A stretch of DNA of 64,000 nucleotides from Pseudodesulfovibrio profundus (GCF_900217235.1 NZ_LT907975.1:3695001-3759000); one strand, 5' to 3'. Numbered from the stretch's first letter, positions 17,967-26,169 are shown. Notes: a model not told the origin generated them from the sequence alone. Program-made: numbers and translations.

Positions 17967-20084
17967 ATGACAAATAGTAGACCAAAGAAATATGGTTTGA
18001 AGAATCTGGACTGTGCTGCATGTGCTGCTAAGCTTGAGGCAAAATTGAATGAAATAGAGTCAGTAGACAAAGCTGTTGTCGATTTTGCTACCATGACTCT
18101 CCTCATTACGGCTAAAGATGTGGCCGATATTGAGGCTAAAGTGAAAAGCATCGAGCCTGATGTCGACATTATTGATTATGCAACGCTTTCGGCCTCTAGT
18201 CAGGCGGCAGAAGAGGAAAGGAATTTTCCGCATGATTTGATTCTTCTCGCCATTGCCGGAGCCATGTTTGTTTTCACCCTCGTCTATGAAGATGTATTTC
18301 ATCAGACTCGTTTCGAGGGTTGGGAACTGCCTTTCGTATTGGTCGCGTACTTTATTGCTGGCTGGAATGTGCTGCTGGGTGCGCTCAAGACCATACGGAA
18401 AGGGGTGTTTTTTGATGAAAATGTCCTGATGACCATTGCTACCATTGGCGCTATTGCCATCCATGCCTACCCCGAAGCTGTAGGTATCATGATCTTTTTC
18501 AAGATCGGGGAATTGTTGCAGGGGTTTGCAGTCAACAGGTCGCGCCGATCCATTCGTTCGTTGCTGGCCTCGAAGCCGGACAAGGCGTTTTTACTGGAAC
18601 TCGATGGTTTGAAAGAGACCGCTCCTGAAATGGTTCAGGTAGGCCAGCTTGTTGTGGTCAAGCCCGGGGACAAGATTCCTCTTGATGGAGAAGTCACCAG
18701 TGGTTCATCGCAAATTGATACATCTGCTCTGACAGGCGAATCCGTTCCGGTGTCTGTAGAGGATGGTGACGCTGTCTTGGCCGGTCAGATATGCAAAACC
18801 GGTGCTCTGACAATCAGGGTGACTCGCCCCTTTGAAGAGTCTTCCATTGCCAAGGTCATGGATTTGGTGGAGAACGCCACCGCCAATAAGGCCAAGGTTG
18901 AAAAGTTCATCACTCGGTTTTCGCGTTACTACACTCCCGCTGTCGTGGTCGCGGCTGCCGGGATTGCTTTCATCCCGCCACTTTTCTTTGGCGGTAGCCT
19001 CAATGACTGGGTGTACAGAGCCCTGGTCCTTTTGGTTATATCCTGTCCTTGTGCGTTGGTTGTCAGTATCCCCTTGGGGTACTTCGGTGGCATAGGGCGC
19101 TCTTCAATGCAGGGTATTCTCGTCAAGGGGGCGAACTATCTTGATGTGCTGGCGTCAGTGACTTCCGTTGCGTTCGATAAGACCGGTACACTGACGGAAG
19201 GTGTCTTCAAGGTAAACGACATCGTCCCGAACGAAGGGGTCTCCAAGGAACGACTGCTTGAATTCGCTGCCGCAGCCGAATTTCACTCCACGCATCCGAT
19301 CGCTACCTCGATAGTTGATATCTACACTGCTCAGGGAAAACCGGTGGCTGAATCCCTCATTTCCGAACACACGGTTCGTTCCGGCATGGGAGTTGACGTC
19401 ACATATGACGGCCACACTGTTCTGGTCGGCAACAACGCCTTGATGAAAAAGTACGGCATTGAGTTTGAGAATGAAGACTATGACGGGACAATTGCCCATA
19501 TAGCCATTGATGGAAAGTATGCCGGTTATATTGTCATTGGAGACAGTATTCGTACCGATGCTCGTCAGGCTGTCAGCGCGCTGAAAAATCTGGGCGTGAA
19601 TGAAGTCGTCATGCTGACAGGTGACAATGAAAAAGTGGCGACGGCTGTCTCGAAATCTTTGGGCCTCGATGGATTCCATGCAGGGCTGCTGCCGGAAGAT
19701 AAGGTCGATTTGTTTGATAAGCTGACCCGCGGAAGCGAACAGTCCGGGAAAGTCGCTTTTGTCGGGGATGGCATTAACGATGCCCCGGTCATTGCCAGAG
19801 CAGATGTCGGTATCGCCATGGGTGCTCTGGGGAGTGATGCAGCTGTTGAAACTGCCGATGTCGTGCTTATGGTGGATTCGCCGCTCAAGGTTGCTGAAGC
19901 CATTTCCATCGCCAAGCAAACTCGCCGTATCGTCTGGCAGAACATAATCCTGGCGTTTGTTGTCAAAGGTATCTTTATCTCCTTTGGTGCTTTCGGCCTG
20001 GCCACAATGTGGGAAGCCGTGTTTGCGGATGTTGGCACGGCACTGCTGGCCTTGGCGAACTCTGCAAGGATTCTCAGAGGCTAA
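17967..20084 (+). CDS. P1B-type heavy-metal exporting ATPase (Zn/Cd/Pb class)
   Basis: A 705-residue P-type ATPase. The N-terminus holds one heavy-metal-associated domain with the metal motif NLDCAACAAKLE. Core motifs follow: TGESVPV (actuator), ISCPCALVVSIPLG (CPC metal site in helix 6), AFDKTGTLTEG (phosphorylated Asp), STHPIATSI (HP motif of P1B) and VGDGINDAPV. CPC with this N-terminal CxxC points to the Zn2+/Cd2+/Pb2+ (ZntA/CadA) subgroup rather than the Cu subgroup; that is inference. It exports metal from the cytoplasm. It is monocistronic, ended by a strong terminator, and is the last clearly core gene before the island region. AGG lies six bases before the ATG. Confidence 0.93.
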   Translation: MTNSRPKKYGLKNLDCAACAAKLEAKLNEIESVDKAVVDFATMTLLITAKDVADIEAKVKSIEPDVDIIDYATLSASSQAAEEERNFPHDLILLAIAGAMFVFTLVYEDVFHQTRFEGWELPFVLVAYFIAGWNVLLGALKTIRKGVFFDENVLMTIATIGAIAIHAYPEAVGIMIFFKIGELLQGFAVNRSRRSIRSLLASKPDKAFLLELDGLKETAPEMVQVGQLVVVKPGDKIPLDGEVTSGSSQIDTSALTGESVPVSVEDGDAVLAGQICKTGALTIRVTRPFEESSIAKVMDLVENATANKAKVEKFITRFSRYYTPAVVVAAAGIAFIPPLFFGGSLNDWVYRALVLLVISCPCALVVSIPLGYFGGIGRSSMQGILVKGANYLDVLASVTSVAFDKTGTLTEGVFKVNDIVPNEGVSKERLLEFAAAAEFHSTHPIATSIVDIYTAQGKPVAESLISEHTVRSGMGVDVTYDGHTVLVGNNALMKKYGIEFENEDYDGTIAHIAIDGKYAGYIVIGDSIRTDARQAVSALKNLGVNEVVMLTGDNEKVATAVSKSLGLDGFHAGLLPEDKVDLFDKLTRGSEQSGKVAFVGDGINDAPVIARADVGIAMGALGSDAAVETADVVLMVDSPLKVAEAISIAKQTRRIVWQNIILAFVVKGIFISFGAFGLATMWEAVFADVGTALLALANSARILRG

Positions 20085-20105
20085 TAAATTAGGATCTGAA
20101 TAACT

Positions 20106-20143
20106 GAAAGCCCACTTTGCCATGGTAGCAAAGTGGGCTTTTT
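20106..20143 (+). terminator. Rho-independent terminator
   Basis: AAAGCCCACTTTGC-CATGGTA-GCAAAGTGGGCTTTTTC, a 15-bp stem and T-run after the metal ATPase gene. Confidence 0.92.
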
Positions 20144-20185
20144 CATGATCTGCTGGTCGATGGGAATCCGTTAGCTCGCTACACC

Positions 20186-20245
20186 AGCGTCTTCACGCCA
20201 CGAATCGTGCTCAAGCGCAAATTTGACTGTAAGCTTGTCCAAGTT
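20186..20245 (-). pseudogene. Decayed fragment of an IS3-family orfA
   Basis: The minus strand here matches about 55 bases of orfA of the nearby IS copy at 20628 (its bases around 20735-20785). A run of 22 bases is identical (CGATTCGTGGCGTGAAGACG and two more); before it, GGACAAG-TTA-TCAA-GC-CTTGAG agrees with scattered changes and one shift in reading frame. It is in the opposite orientation to the intact copy. This is the remnant of an older related element, marking the start of the accessory region just after the ATPase terminator. Confidence 0.6.
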
Positions 20246-20699
20246 GCTTCTACCAATTGTGCCCTTTGTCCTTCGTCCTTCGGCCTTCCTGGTTGGTTAA
20301 AGAACGAAGGTCTCACCTTTGCTGGTGTTTCAAAATGCAAAGGGAAAGCGCAGAGCCAAATTACTCCATAGATACTTCTGTTGAGGTACACGAAAAGCAC
20401 ATCTTGACATACAGTTCATATACTAGGGGGAACTCTTCTGCTGTGGGTGGTCGCCTGCGTCCCTGTTCCGAAAAAGTGGGATGTTATCAATCTTGTCGTC
20501 GAAAAAATGCAATATATTAGGGTTGATAAGAATAAAATTGTTCTCGTGATATGAGCAGAATGAGGACTTTTCTCATTCGATAGCTGCCAACCTTATTCTG
20601 TAGGGGGTAAGGGAATGTTGAACCCAGTGCGCTTTCCCCCGAAATTCGGACCACCGGTTAAGGTGGAGTCAGCGTCCTTAAACCGATAAGGAAGGACGC

Positions 20700-20978
20700 A
20701 TGACAAAGAGCAGCAAAAGACGGAAACATTCGGACAAGTTTAAGGCCAAGGTCGCACTTGAGGCGATTCGTGGCGTGAAGACGCTTGCGCAACTGGCTGC
20801 GGAGTACAAAGTGCACCCCAATCAGATTTCCACGTGGAAGCGGCAGCTCCTTGAGAATGTCGATGACATCTTTTCCAGTGGCAAGAAAGCCAAAAGCCAG
20901 GAGGAGATAACCGCACCGTTATTTGAGGAGATCGGTCGGCTCAAGATGGACATCAAGTGGCTTGAAAAAAAGTTGTAA
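20700..20978 (+). CDS. IS3-family transposase OrfA (copy 1)
   Basis: A 92-residue helix-turn-helix protein (KRRKHSDKFKAKVALEAIRG, TLAQLAAEYKVHPNQISTWK) ending in a leucine-zipper-like segment. It binds the element ends. Its last codons read CTT GAA AAA AAG TTG TAA; the A-run just before the stop is a -1 slippery site, and a shift there continues straight into the orfB frame, giving the fused OrfAB transposase expected for IS3 elements. It starts with its own ATG after AAGGA. Almost identical to the copy at 24966. Confidence 0.93.
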   Translation: MTKSSKRRKHSDKFKAKVALEAIRGVKTLAQLAAEYKVHPNQISTWKRQLLENVDDIFSSGKKAKSQEEITAPLFEEIGRLKMDIKWLEKKL

Positions 20979-20992
20979 GCCTGCCGCTTGAG

Positions 20993-21820
20993 GTGCGCCG
21001 CCAGTGGATCAAACCAGATCGGGAGTATTCCATCCGGCGGCAATGCAAGTTGGCAGGCATTTCCCGTTCGGGATTTTACTACAAGCCTGTAGCCGAATCC
21101 GATGAAAATTTGGCCCTGATGCGTCTGATCGACGAGCAGTACCTGCGTCAGCCTGATTACGGCTCGCCGCGCATGACAGATTGGCTGAGGACACAAGGGC
21201 ATCAGGTCAACCACAAGCGGGTTGAGCGACTGATGCAGATGATGGGCTTGCAGGCCATTACTCCAGGGCCGCATACGAGTGTCCCCAACCCGGAGCATCC
21301 CGTGTTTCCTTATCTGCTGAAAGGAGTTGCCATTGAACGAAAAAATCAAGTCTGGAGCGCTGATATCACCTACATCCCCATGCAGCGCGGCTTTCTGTAC
21401 CTGGTGGCAGTGATAGACTGGTGGAGCCGCTTCGTGCTGGCTTGGGAGCTATCGAACTCGATGGATAGTTCTTTCTGCGTGGATGCGCTCAACAAGGCTT
21501 TGCGCATCTCTACGCCGGAGGTGTTCAACACGGACCAGGGAGCGCAGTTCACGAGTCGTGAATTTACCGGAGTTCTGCAGAGCAAGGGAATTGCAATCAG
21601 CATGGACGGCAAAGGTCGCGCAATCGACAACGTCTTCATTGAGCGGCTGTGGTGGACGGTGAAATATGAGGATATTTACCCCAGGGCGTACTGTGATGGG
21701 ATCGAGCTATACCATGGGCTTACGCGCTATTTTCGGTACTACAACGAGGAGCGCGGTCATTCGTCGTTGGACAAAAGAACTCCCGCTGACGTATACAGGG
21801 GCAACTTGAATGTTCATTGA
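20993..21820 (+). CDS. IS3-family transposase OrfB, DDE catalytic part (copy 1)
   Basis: A 275-residue rve/integrase-core protein. It begins with the HTH_21-type region (YSIRRQCKLAGISRSGFYYK) and then holds the DDE triad: WSADITYIPM (first Asp), VFNTDQGAQFTS (second Asp) and FIERLWWTVKYED (Glu). The frame opens at a GTG at 20993 but is most likely translated as the -1 frameshift product of orfA. In copy 2 the equivalent codon is GTA, so there the frameshift is the only way in, which supports this reading. Confidence 0.93.
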   Translation: MRRQWIKPDREYSIRRQCKLAGISRSGFYYKPVAESDENLALMRLIDEQYLRQPDYGSPRMTDWLRTQGHQVNHKRVERLMQMMGLQAITPGPHTSVPNPEHPVFPYLLKGVAIERKNQVWSADITYIPMQRGFLYLVAVIDWWSRFVLAWELSNSMDSSFCVDALNKALRISTPEVFNTDQGAQFTSREFTGVLQSKGIAISMDGKGRAIDNVFIERLWWTVKYEDIYPRAYCDGIELYHGLTRYFRYYNEERGHSSLDKRTPADVYRGNLNVH

Positions 21821-21828
21821 CTTGGCTC

Positions 21829-21903
21829 GTAGCCGTTGCTCCGCTCCGCCCTCGGCCCTTCGGGCCGCCCCTACGGGGACGGGCTACGCTCCACAACGGC
21901 TAT
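21829..21903 (+). repeat. Structured segment after orfB in IS copy 1
   Basis: CGTAGCCGTTG and CAACGGCTATG pair as an 11-bp outer stem (one G-U), enclosing GCCC-TTC-GGGC and CCCC-TA-CGGGG hairpins. The segment lies between the transposase stop and the right end. The same position in copy 2 has CGCAGCCGTTG/CAACGGCTGCG: the change of a T-A to a C-G pair keeps the stem. Confidence 0.65.
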
Positions 21904-22181
21904 GGCGACCCGCCTCCTCGGAGGCACAAACTCGGACGCCGGGCTCCACCTTAAAAAGACCGATCAGTGGTCCAAAGGATGGGGGGAGGCGCACAGTTCA
22001 TATTCCGAAGGCGCTGAGTAAGTGGGGAGTGCTCATTCACTTGTGAGGGCAGCTTTCAAGGGTAAGTATTCAATAAAATCAAACAGCATCAATAATTTGA
22101 TTGACTGTTTTACATACAAAAACAATAGTAACGGTTATCTTTAGGTGGCTATACTTTTCAATCTACAAAGCGGAGGAAAAT

Positions 22182-22364
22182 ATGTTTGGCTCAGAGTATG
22201 GTGGAATCTTAGGATTACTTGTTTTGGTGTTAGACGTATGGGCTATAGTTAAAATTTTCCAAAGTGGCGCAGGCACGGGGAAAAAAGTGCTTTGGATCGT
22301 ACTCGTTCTTCTTTTCCCTATTATCGGCTTCCTGCTTTGGTTTTTTCTTGGACCCAAAAGGTGA
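22182..22364 (+). CDS. Small PLDc_N-type membrane protein
   Basis: A 60-residue protein starting MFGSEYGGILGLLVLVLDVW with two hydrophobic helices separated by KIFQSGAGTGKKVLW and ending FPIIGFLLWFFLGPKR. The second helix with PxxGxxLWxFLGPK is the hallmark of the PLDc_N (phospholipase D nuclease N-terminal) family of short bacterial membrane proteins, whose members are often found alone without a nuclease domain; function is unknown. GGAGG lies five bases before the ATG at 22182; a longer reading upstream is unlikely. It sits between IS copy 1 and the first att site and has its own terminator. Confidence 0.78.
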   Translation: MFGSEYGGILGLLVLVLDVWAIVKIFQSGAGTGKKVLWIVLVLLFPIIGFLLWFFLGPKR

Positions 22365-22406
22365 CGTATTTGCGAGTTGGAAGGAACTCATTCCTAGTTC
22401 ACCCTT

Positions 22407-22444
22407 CAAGAAAGGCTCGGTTATCCGGGCCTTTCTTGCTTTTT
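22407..22444 (+). terminator. Rho-independent terminator
   Basis: AAGAAAGGCTCGG-TTAT-CCGGGCCTTTCTT followed by GCTTTTT, 42 bases after the PLDc_N gene. Confidence 0.85.
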
Positions 22445-22459
22445 GAAACACCCTTGCCC

Positions 22460-22640
22460 ATACCTCTCTGCCAGAGGTGCAAAGACCTTGCGAAAAGGGA
22501 AGGTCAGCTGCATGTTTTACGATTCGTCTCGGATTCTCACTGGATGGCGGCAAAGTTCAACGGAAGGGGCTGTATTTCGGCTTAATCGTCCTAACCGGCA
22601 AGTCCGAGTTCAATGAGTGGGAGATACCAAAGTTTCCCAT
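22460..22640 (+). pseudogene. Degraded DUF2958 gene
   Basis: Pieces in two frames match the DUF2958 genes at 57.2-57.7 kb: first SDSHWMAAKFNGRG (compare TDSHWMAAETDGKG), then after a frame shift KGLYFGLIVLTG and FNEWE (compare KGLYFGYAVLGG and NAEWG). No intact frame remains. Its position, just inside a tRNA-fragment att site, mirrors the intact DUF2958 pair near the right end of island B, so it is likely the remnant of a related island to the left. Confidence 0.65.
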
Positions 22641-22731
22641 ATTGCAAAATGCAAGAAGAAACGAGATAAACCTAAACACAGTTCAGGTCATAAATCACTG
22701 ACACCCTACGCATATCTTCCTGCACTCAAAT

Positions 22732-22757
22732 GTATACCAGCCCGTATACCAAGGCAC
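22732..22757. repeat. GTATACC arm-type repeat left of att site 1
   Basis: Two GTATACC units (GTATACCAGCCCGTATACC then AAGGCAC). Nearly the same 45 bases occur at 62608, also on the left side of an att site. Candidate integrase arm-binding sites. Confidence 0.55.
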
Positions 22758-22789
22758 AAAAAAGCGCTTACGACTTATCGTAAGCGCTT
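22756..22789 (-). terminator. Terminator behind tRNA-Thr fragment 1
   Basis: On the minus strand AAGCGCTTACGA-TAAG-TCGTAAGCGCTTTTTT, downstream of the tRNA 3' fragment. It would restore termination of the tRNA transcript after integration. Confidence 0.85.
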
Positions 22790-22797
22790 GATTTCGC

Positions 22798-22842
22798 TGG
22801 AGCCAGAAATCGGAGTTGAACCGACGACCTACTGATTACGAA
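22798..22842 (-). repeat. Attachment site 1: 3' fragment of tRNA-Thr(CGT)
   Basis: On the minus strand it reads TTCGTAATCAGTAGGTCGTC and on to GGTTCAACTCCGATTTCTGG then CTCCA. This is the 3' part of a tRNA-Thr from the anticodon loop (CGT), with T-loop GTTCAAC and CCA end; the 5' half is absent. The same 45 bases recur at 30377 and 62675 in the same orientation, the mark of tandem integration at a tRNA gene. The intact tRNA should lie right of the window. Confidence 0.85.
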
Positions 22843-22973
22843 GTAGCATGGGTGCTTGTAGTGTGAACTCTGTATTTCGCAGATATTATTGACTTTACTG
22901 AGAATTGGTTGGGGCGGTATATTCCAGAAACTGGCGAAAACTACCCAAAACTACCGAAAGTGTACGCACTTTT

Positions 22974-22992
22974 GCGTACACTTTGCGTACAG
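22974..22992. repeat. GCGTACA arm-type repeat right of att site 1
   Basis: GCGTACACTTTGCGTACAG, two GCGTACA units; a further GTGTACGCA precedes at 22960. The identical 19 bases occur at 30291, left of att site 2. Both lie inside island A. Confidence 0.55.
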
Positions 22993-23005
22993 TTTTTGGG
23001 GTGAA

Positions 23006-23058
23006 CGACACACTGATTAATAATCAGTGTGTCGGCTGGTTCGAGTGCCCGGCACTCG
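23006..23058. repeat. Two adjacent perfect palindromes, tRNA-like
   Basis: CGACACACTGATTA-A-TAATCAGTGTGTCG (14-bp stem, 23006-23034), then CGAGTGCC-C-GGCACTCG (8-bp stem, 23042-23058). The strand TAATCAGTGTGTCGGCTGGT with TTCGAGT after it resembles the anticodon-arm-to-T-loop part of a tRNA (tRNA-Asn-like), but the T stem does not pair, so it is at best a remnant. Otherwise the 22843-23319 stretch holds no gene. Confidence 0.4.
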
Positions 23059-23319
23059 TCCAAAGCTCTCCTAGGTTATGCCTTTAATTTCGGGAAGGGT
23101 GATAGTCGATAGTCCAATTGTCTAATCTGTCTTGCTCGTTTGAAGGCTCGCCTTAATTTTATCGCCTAGCTGGCAGAACAATCGGAGCCACTTTAGCAAT
23201 TGTGAACGCTGTTGGATATTTGGATAAAAAAGTTGTAGAGAGTCTCAAATAACAGTTTGACAGTTGATTCTATTTGACTTCCCTGAAGTTGATTAAAATA
23301 TAGTTCAGAAAGATAATCT

Positions 23320-23877
23320 ATGCGCTTGAGAATCCCACCAGAACTGAAGAGGATCGAAACAGAATGGTACGTGATCACTGGGGCGCCATGCTCTGGCAAA
23401 ACGACTATAATTAATCATTTAAAAAGTACTAATTACGAAATTCGAGAGGAAGTAGGGAGAGGAGTGCTGAATTCAATTCAGCCAGAAGGTCCTGTCAGTT
23501 CAAAGCATAAACACATGATGCAAGAAATAATAATTAGTGCGCGAGAAGACATTGAGGAACAAGCCCCCTGCCATCAGCCCATTTTTTTTGATCGGTCGTT
23601 AGTTGACTGCATTACTTATAATCGATTGATAGGTGAAAATCCAAATGATTTGGTAAGAAGGTGTTCTAGGTATGGTTATAAGAAGGTTTTTATATTAGAT
23701 AGGTTGCCTTATGTCTCAGATAGTTGTCGTATAGAGAGCCGGATGGAGGTTGAAAAGCTGGATAGGTGGCTGGAAAAAGATTATCGAGCATTGGGTTATG
23801 CCGTTAAAAGGATTTCTGTCGATACTATAGAGAATCGAAAAGCAGCTATATTGGAAGAAATTAGAGCCTCTGATTGA
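23320..23877 (+). CDS. Small P-loop ATPase/kinase-like protein (AAA_28-like)
   Basis: A 185-residue single-domain P-loop protein. VITGAPCSGKTTIINHL is a Walker A motif near residue 25; QPIFFDRSLVDCITY fits a kinase-type Walker B with the DRS signature; LDRLPYVSDSCRIES and later arginines could be the lid. This pattern (GxxxSGKTT, FDRS, VFxLDxLP) is that of the AAA_28 group, which includes nucleoside-kinase-like proteins. The substrate is unknown. Base composition is AT-rich. Only 23 bases separate it from the STAND-type gene downstream, so the pair looks like an operon, probably a two-gene defence-type unit. No good ribosome site is seen before the ATG. Confidence 0.75.
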   Translation: MRLRIPPELKRIETEWYVITGAPCSGKTTIINHLKSTNYEIREEVGRGVLNSIQPEGPVSSKHKHMMQEIIISAREDIEEQAPCHQPIFFDRSLVDCITYNRLIGENPNDLVRRCSRYGYKKVFILDRLPYVSDSCRIESRMEVEKLDRWLEKDYRALGYAVKRISVDTIENRKAAILEEIRASD

Positions 23878-23900
23878 ACTTAAATAATGGTTTAAAGTAA

Positions 23901-24893
23901 ATGGTAGAAGCATTCTTAATTAACATTGCCTCCTCGTTTGTCTATGATGCTATAAGGCGTGGAAACGATAAGTACTTAATAAACAAAGCTGTAGATGAAA
24001 CAATCGTTCACTTCAAAGACAGGGTTGAATTACAGAGAAATGGTTTTCTAAACTGGCTTGAAAGTGATGAGGTCTTATCGCAATTACGGTTGTGTTGTAA
24101 TGAGAATGTTAAGTTAGATACTGAGAAGTTGGCATTATTATTCTTAGCGAATGCGGACTTTTATCTAGAAGATAAAAATCAAAGTTATCAGTGTGCTAGA
24201 GATGTTGTCGAGTTTTTTTTGGACTCGCTCGTGAGGCTTCTTCTGAGGGCAAAAGATGGTAATTATAGACTCGATAGAAGGTTTTCGAATTTACTAAATC
24301 GGTATCGTGATGAACAGGCAGAAAAATTAGACGATATTGGTTCCAGTCTTCAAGAGATACAGAAACTCATCCATGTCGCTCTATCTCCAGCCCGCAGTGA
24401 GCGGATAGCTGTTGATGAAGAGCGTGTTGCTACAGGGCCAGTTATTAAGGATTTCTATGCGCCTACACGTTTGGAGACGTTTGTGGGGCGGGATGACGTA
24501 ATAGGGCAAATGCAAAAGGCATGGTCGAGTGGTTCAGTCAATACGATAATCGTCCATGGCTGGGGGGGCTTTGGAAAATCATCTGTCTTGGTTGAGTTTT
24601 ATTCTCAAATGCGTGAACGCGGATGCTGGGGGAGCGCCCAGGACGTTGTCGTTTGGTACTCATTCCAGATCGATGACACTTTTGAAGATTCTTTCTTGCC
24701 TTACTTACTAAAGGCTTTGCCTGGCGGGGACAGCATCCTAAAAAGCAGTTCTGATAGAGTTGATCTACAATGCGAGTTCATTATTGACTATATGAAAAGA
24801 AACAATTTGATCTTGTTCTTAGATCAAGTTGAGAGTTTGTTGCTAGCTAGCGGGGAAGCCAGTCGTACTTTCGCAAGTTTCTTAAGAGGCATC
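23901..24893 (+). pseudogene. STAND-type NTPase gene, truncated by an IS
   Basis: About 331 native residues remain. The N-terminal 165 form a helical domain (starting MVEAFLINIASSFVYDAIRRG). A linker leads to an NB-ARC/STAND domain: RLETFVGRDDVIGQMQ, Walker A IIVHGWGGFGKSSVLVEF near residue 217, and Walker B-like NLILFLDQVESLL near 310. The frame then runs into IS copy 2 at 24894 and stops at 24947 with IS-coded residues, so the ARC/winged-helix part and the sensor repeats are missing. STAND proteins of this kind are often antiphage sensors that trigger an effector. The gene is broken here; the remaining C-terminal part was not found elsewhere in the window. Confidence 0.8.
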
Positions 24894-24965
24894 TGCGCTT
24901 TCCCCCGAAATTCGGACCACCGGTTAAAGTGGAATCTGCGTCCTTAAACCGATAAGGAAGGACGT

Positions 24966-25244
24966 ATGACAAAGAGCAACAAAAGACGGAAGCATTCGGA
25001 TAAGTTCAAGGCCAAGGTCGCGCTGGAAGCTATCCGTGGCGTGAAAACGTTGGCGCAGTTGGCTGCGGAGTACAAAGTGCATCCCAACCAGATATCCACC
25101 TGGAAAAGGCAGCTCCTTGAAAATGCCGAAGGAATCTTTTCCGGTGGCAAGAAAGCCAAGAGCCAGGAGGAGGTCACCGCACCTTTGTTCGAGGAGATCG
25201 GTCGGCTCAAGATGGATATCAAGTGGCTTGAAAAAAAGTTGTAA
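24966..25244 (+). CDS. IS3-family transposase OrfA (copy 2)
   Basis: 92 residues, nearly identical to OrfA of copy 1: the helix-turn-helix (TLAQLAAEYKVHPNQISTWK) is unchanged and differences are scattered (NAEGIFSGGKK against NVDDIFSSGKK). The same A-run before the stop (GAA AAA AAG TTG TAA) provides the -1 frameshift into orfB. The number of silent changes relative to copy 1 shows the copies did not arise from one another very recently. Confidence 0.93.
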   Translation: MTKSNKRRKHSDKFKAKVALEAIRGVKTLAQLAAEYKVHPNQISTWKRQLLENAEGIFSGGKKAKSQEEVTAPLFEEIGRLKMDIKWLEKKL

Positions 25245-25258
25245 GCCTGCCGCTTGAG

Positions 25259-26086
25259 GTACGCCGCCAGTGGATCAAACCGGATCGGGAGTATTCCATC
25301 CGGCGGCAATGCAAGTTGGCAGGCATTTCCCGCTCGGGGTTTTACTACAAACCTGCAGCCGAGTCCGATGAGAACTTGGCCTTGATGCGTCTCATCGACG
25401 AGCAGTATCTGCGTCAGCCGGATTACGGCTCGCCGCGCATGACGGATTGGCTGAAGACACAAGGCCATCAGATCAACCACAAGCGAGTTGAGCGACTGAT
25501 GCAGCTGATGGGCTTGCAAGCGATTACTCCAGGGCCGCATACGAGTGTCCCCAACCCGGAGCATCCCGTGTTTCCTTATCTGCTGAAAGGAGTTGCCATT
25601 GAGCGAAAGAATCAAGTCTGGAGTGCTGACATCACCTACATCCCCATGCAGCGCGGCTTTCTGTATCTGGTGGCAGTGATTGACTGGTGGAGCCGATTCG
25701 TATTGGCTTGGGAACTGTCAAATTCCATGGACAGTTCGTTTTGCGTGGACGCACTGAGCAAGGCATTGCGCATCTCCACGCCAGAGATGTTCAATACGGA
25801 CCAGGGAGCGCAATTCACGAGCCGTGAATTTACCGGCGTTTTGCAGAGCAAGGGCATTGCAATCAGCATGGACGGCAAAGGCCGTGCAATCGACAACGTA
25901 TTTATCGAGCGGTTGTGGTGGACGGTGAAATACGAGGATGTTTACCCCAAGGCGTATTCTGATGGAATCGAGCTATACCATGGGCTTACGCGCTATTTTC
26001 GGTATTACAACGAAGAGCGCGGACATTCGTCGTTGGACAAAAGAACTCCCGCTGCCGTATACAGAGGCAACCTGAATGTTCATTGA
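25259..26086 (+). CDS. IS3-family transposase OrfB (copy 2)
   Basis: The same rve-domain protein as in copy 1, with the DDE residues in WSADITYIPM, MFNTDQGAQFTS and FIERLWWTVKYED. There is no start codon at the position of the copy 1 GTG (here GTA), so the frame is open from the frameshift point; the first internal ATG is at 25316. Translation as an OrfAB fusion through the slippery A-run is therefore required for a full protein. The open frame is intact, so the transposase may still be active although the element ends are mismatched. Confidence 0.9.
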   Translation, partial: VRRQWIKPDREYSIRRQCKLAGISRSGFYYKPAAESDENLALMRLIDEQYLRQPDYGSPRMTDWLKTQGHQINHKRVERLMQLMGLQAITPGPHTSVPNPEHPVFPYLLKGVAIERKNQVWSADITYIPMQRGFLYLVAVIDWWSRFVLAWELSNSMDSSFCVDALSKALRISTPEMFNTDQGAQFTSREFTGVLQSKGIAISMDGKGRAIDNVFIERLWWTVKYEDVYPKAYSDGIELYHGLTRYFRYYNEERGHSSLDKRTPAAVYRGNLNVH

Positions 26087-26094
26087 CTTGGCTC

Positions 26095-26169
26095 GCAGCC
26101 GTTGCTCCGCTCCGCCCTCGGCCCTTCGGGCCGCCCCTGCGGGGACGGGCTACGCTCCACAACGGCTGC
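26095..26169 (+). repeat. Structured segment after orfB in IS copy 2
   Basis: CGCAGCCGTTG (26095-26104 region) pairs with CAACGGCTGCG as a perfect 11-bp outer stem around GGCCC-TTC-GGGCC and CCCC-TG-CGGGG. Compared with copy 1 the outer stem differs by a matched T-A to C-G change and a G-U to G-C change. Confidence 0.65.

Larger units (their letters stand above)
20628..21993 (+). mobile_element. IS3-family insertion sequence, copy 1 (intact)
   Basis: A 1366-bp element. Its ends are imperfect inverted repeats: left TGCGCTTTCCCCC...GGACCAC, right (reverse complement) TGCGCCTCCCCCC...GGACCAC. It is flanked by a 3-bp direct repeat CAG on both sides (20625-20627 and 21994-21996), which fits an IS3-family target duplication and fixes the ends. 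It carries orfA and orfB linked by a slippery run and a structured segment after orfB. It landed in non-coding DNA. Confidence 0.9.

Noticed and set aside
22798..22842. A complete tRNA-Thr gene at any of the three tRNA-like fragments
   Set aside because: The acceptor 5' strand and D arm are absent next to all three copies; only the 3' part from the anticodon loop is present.
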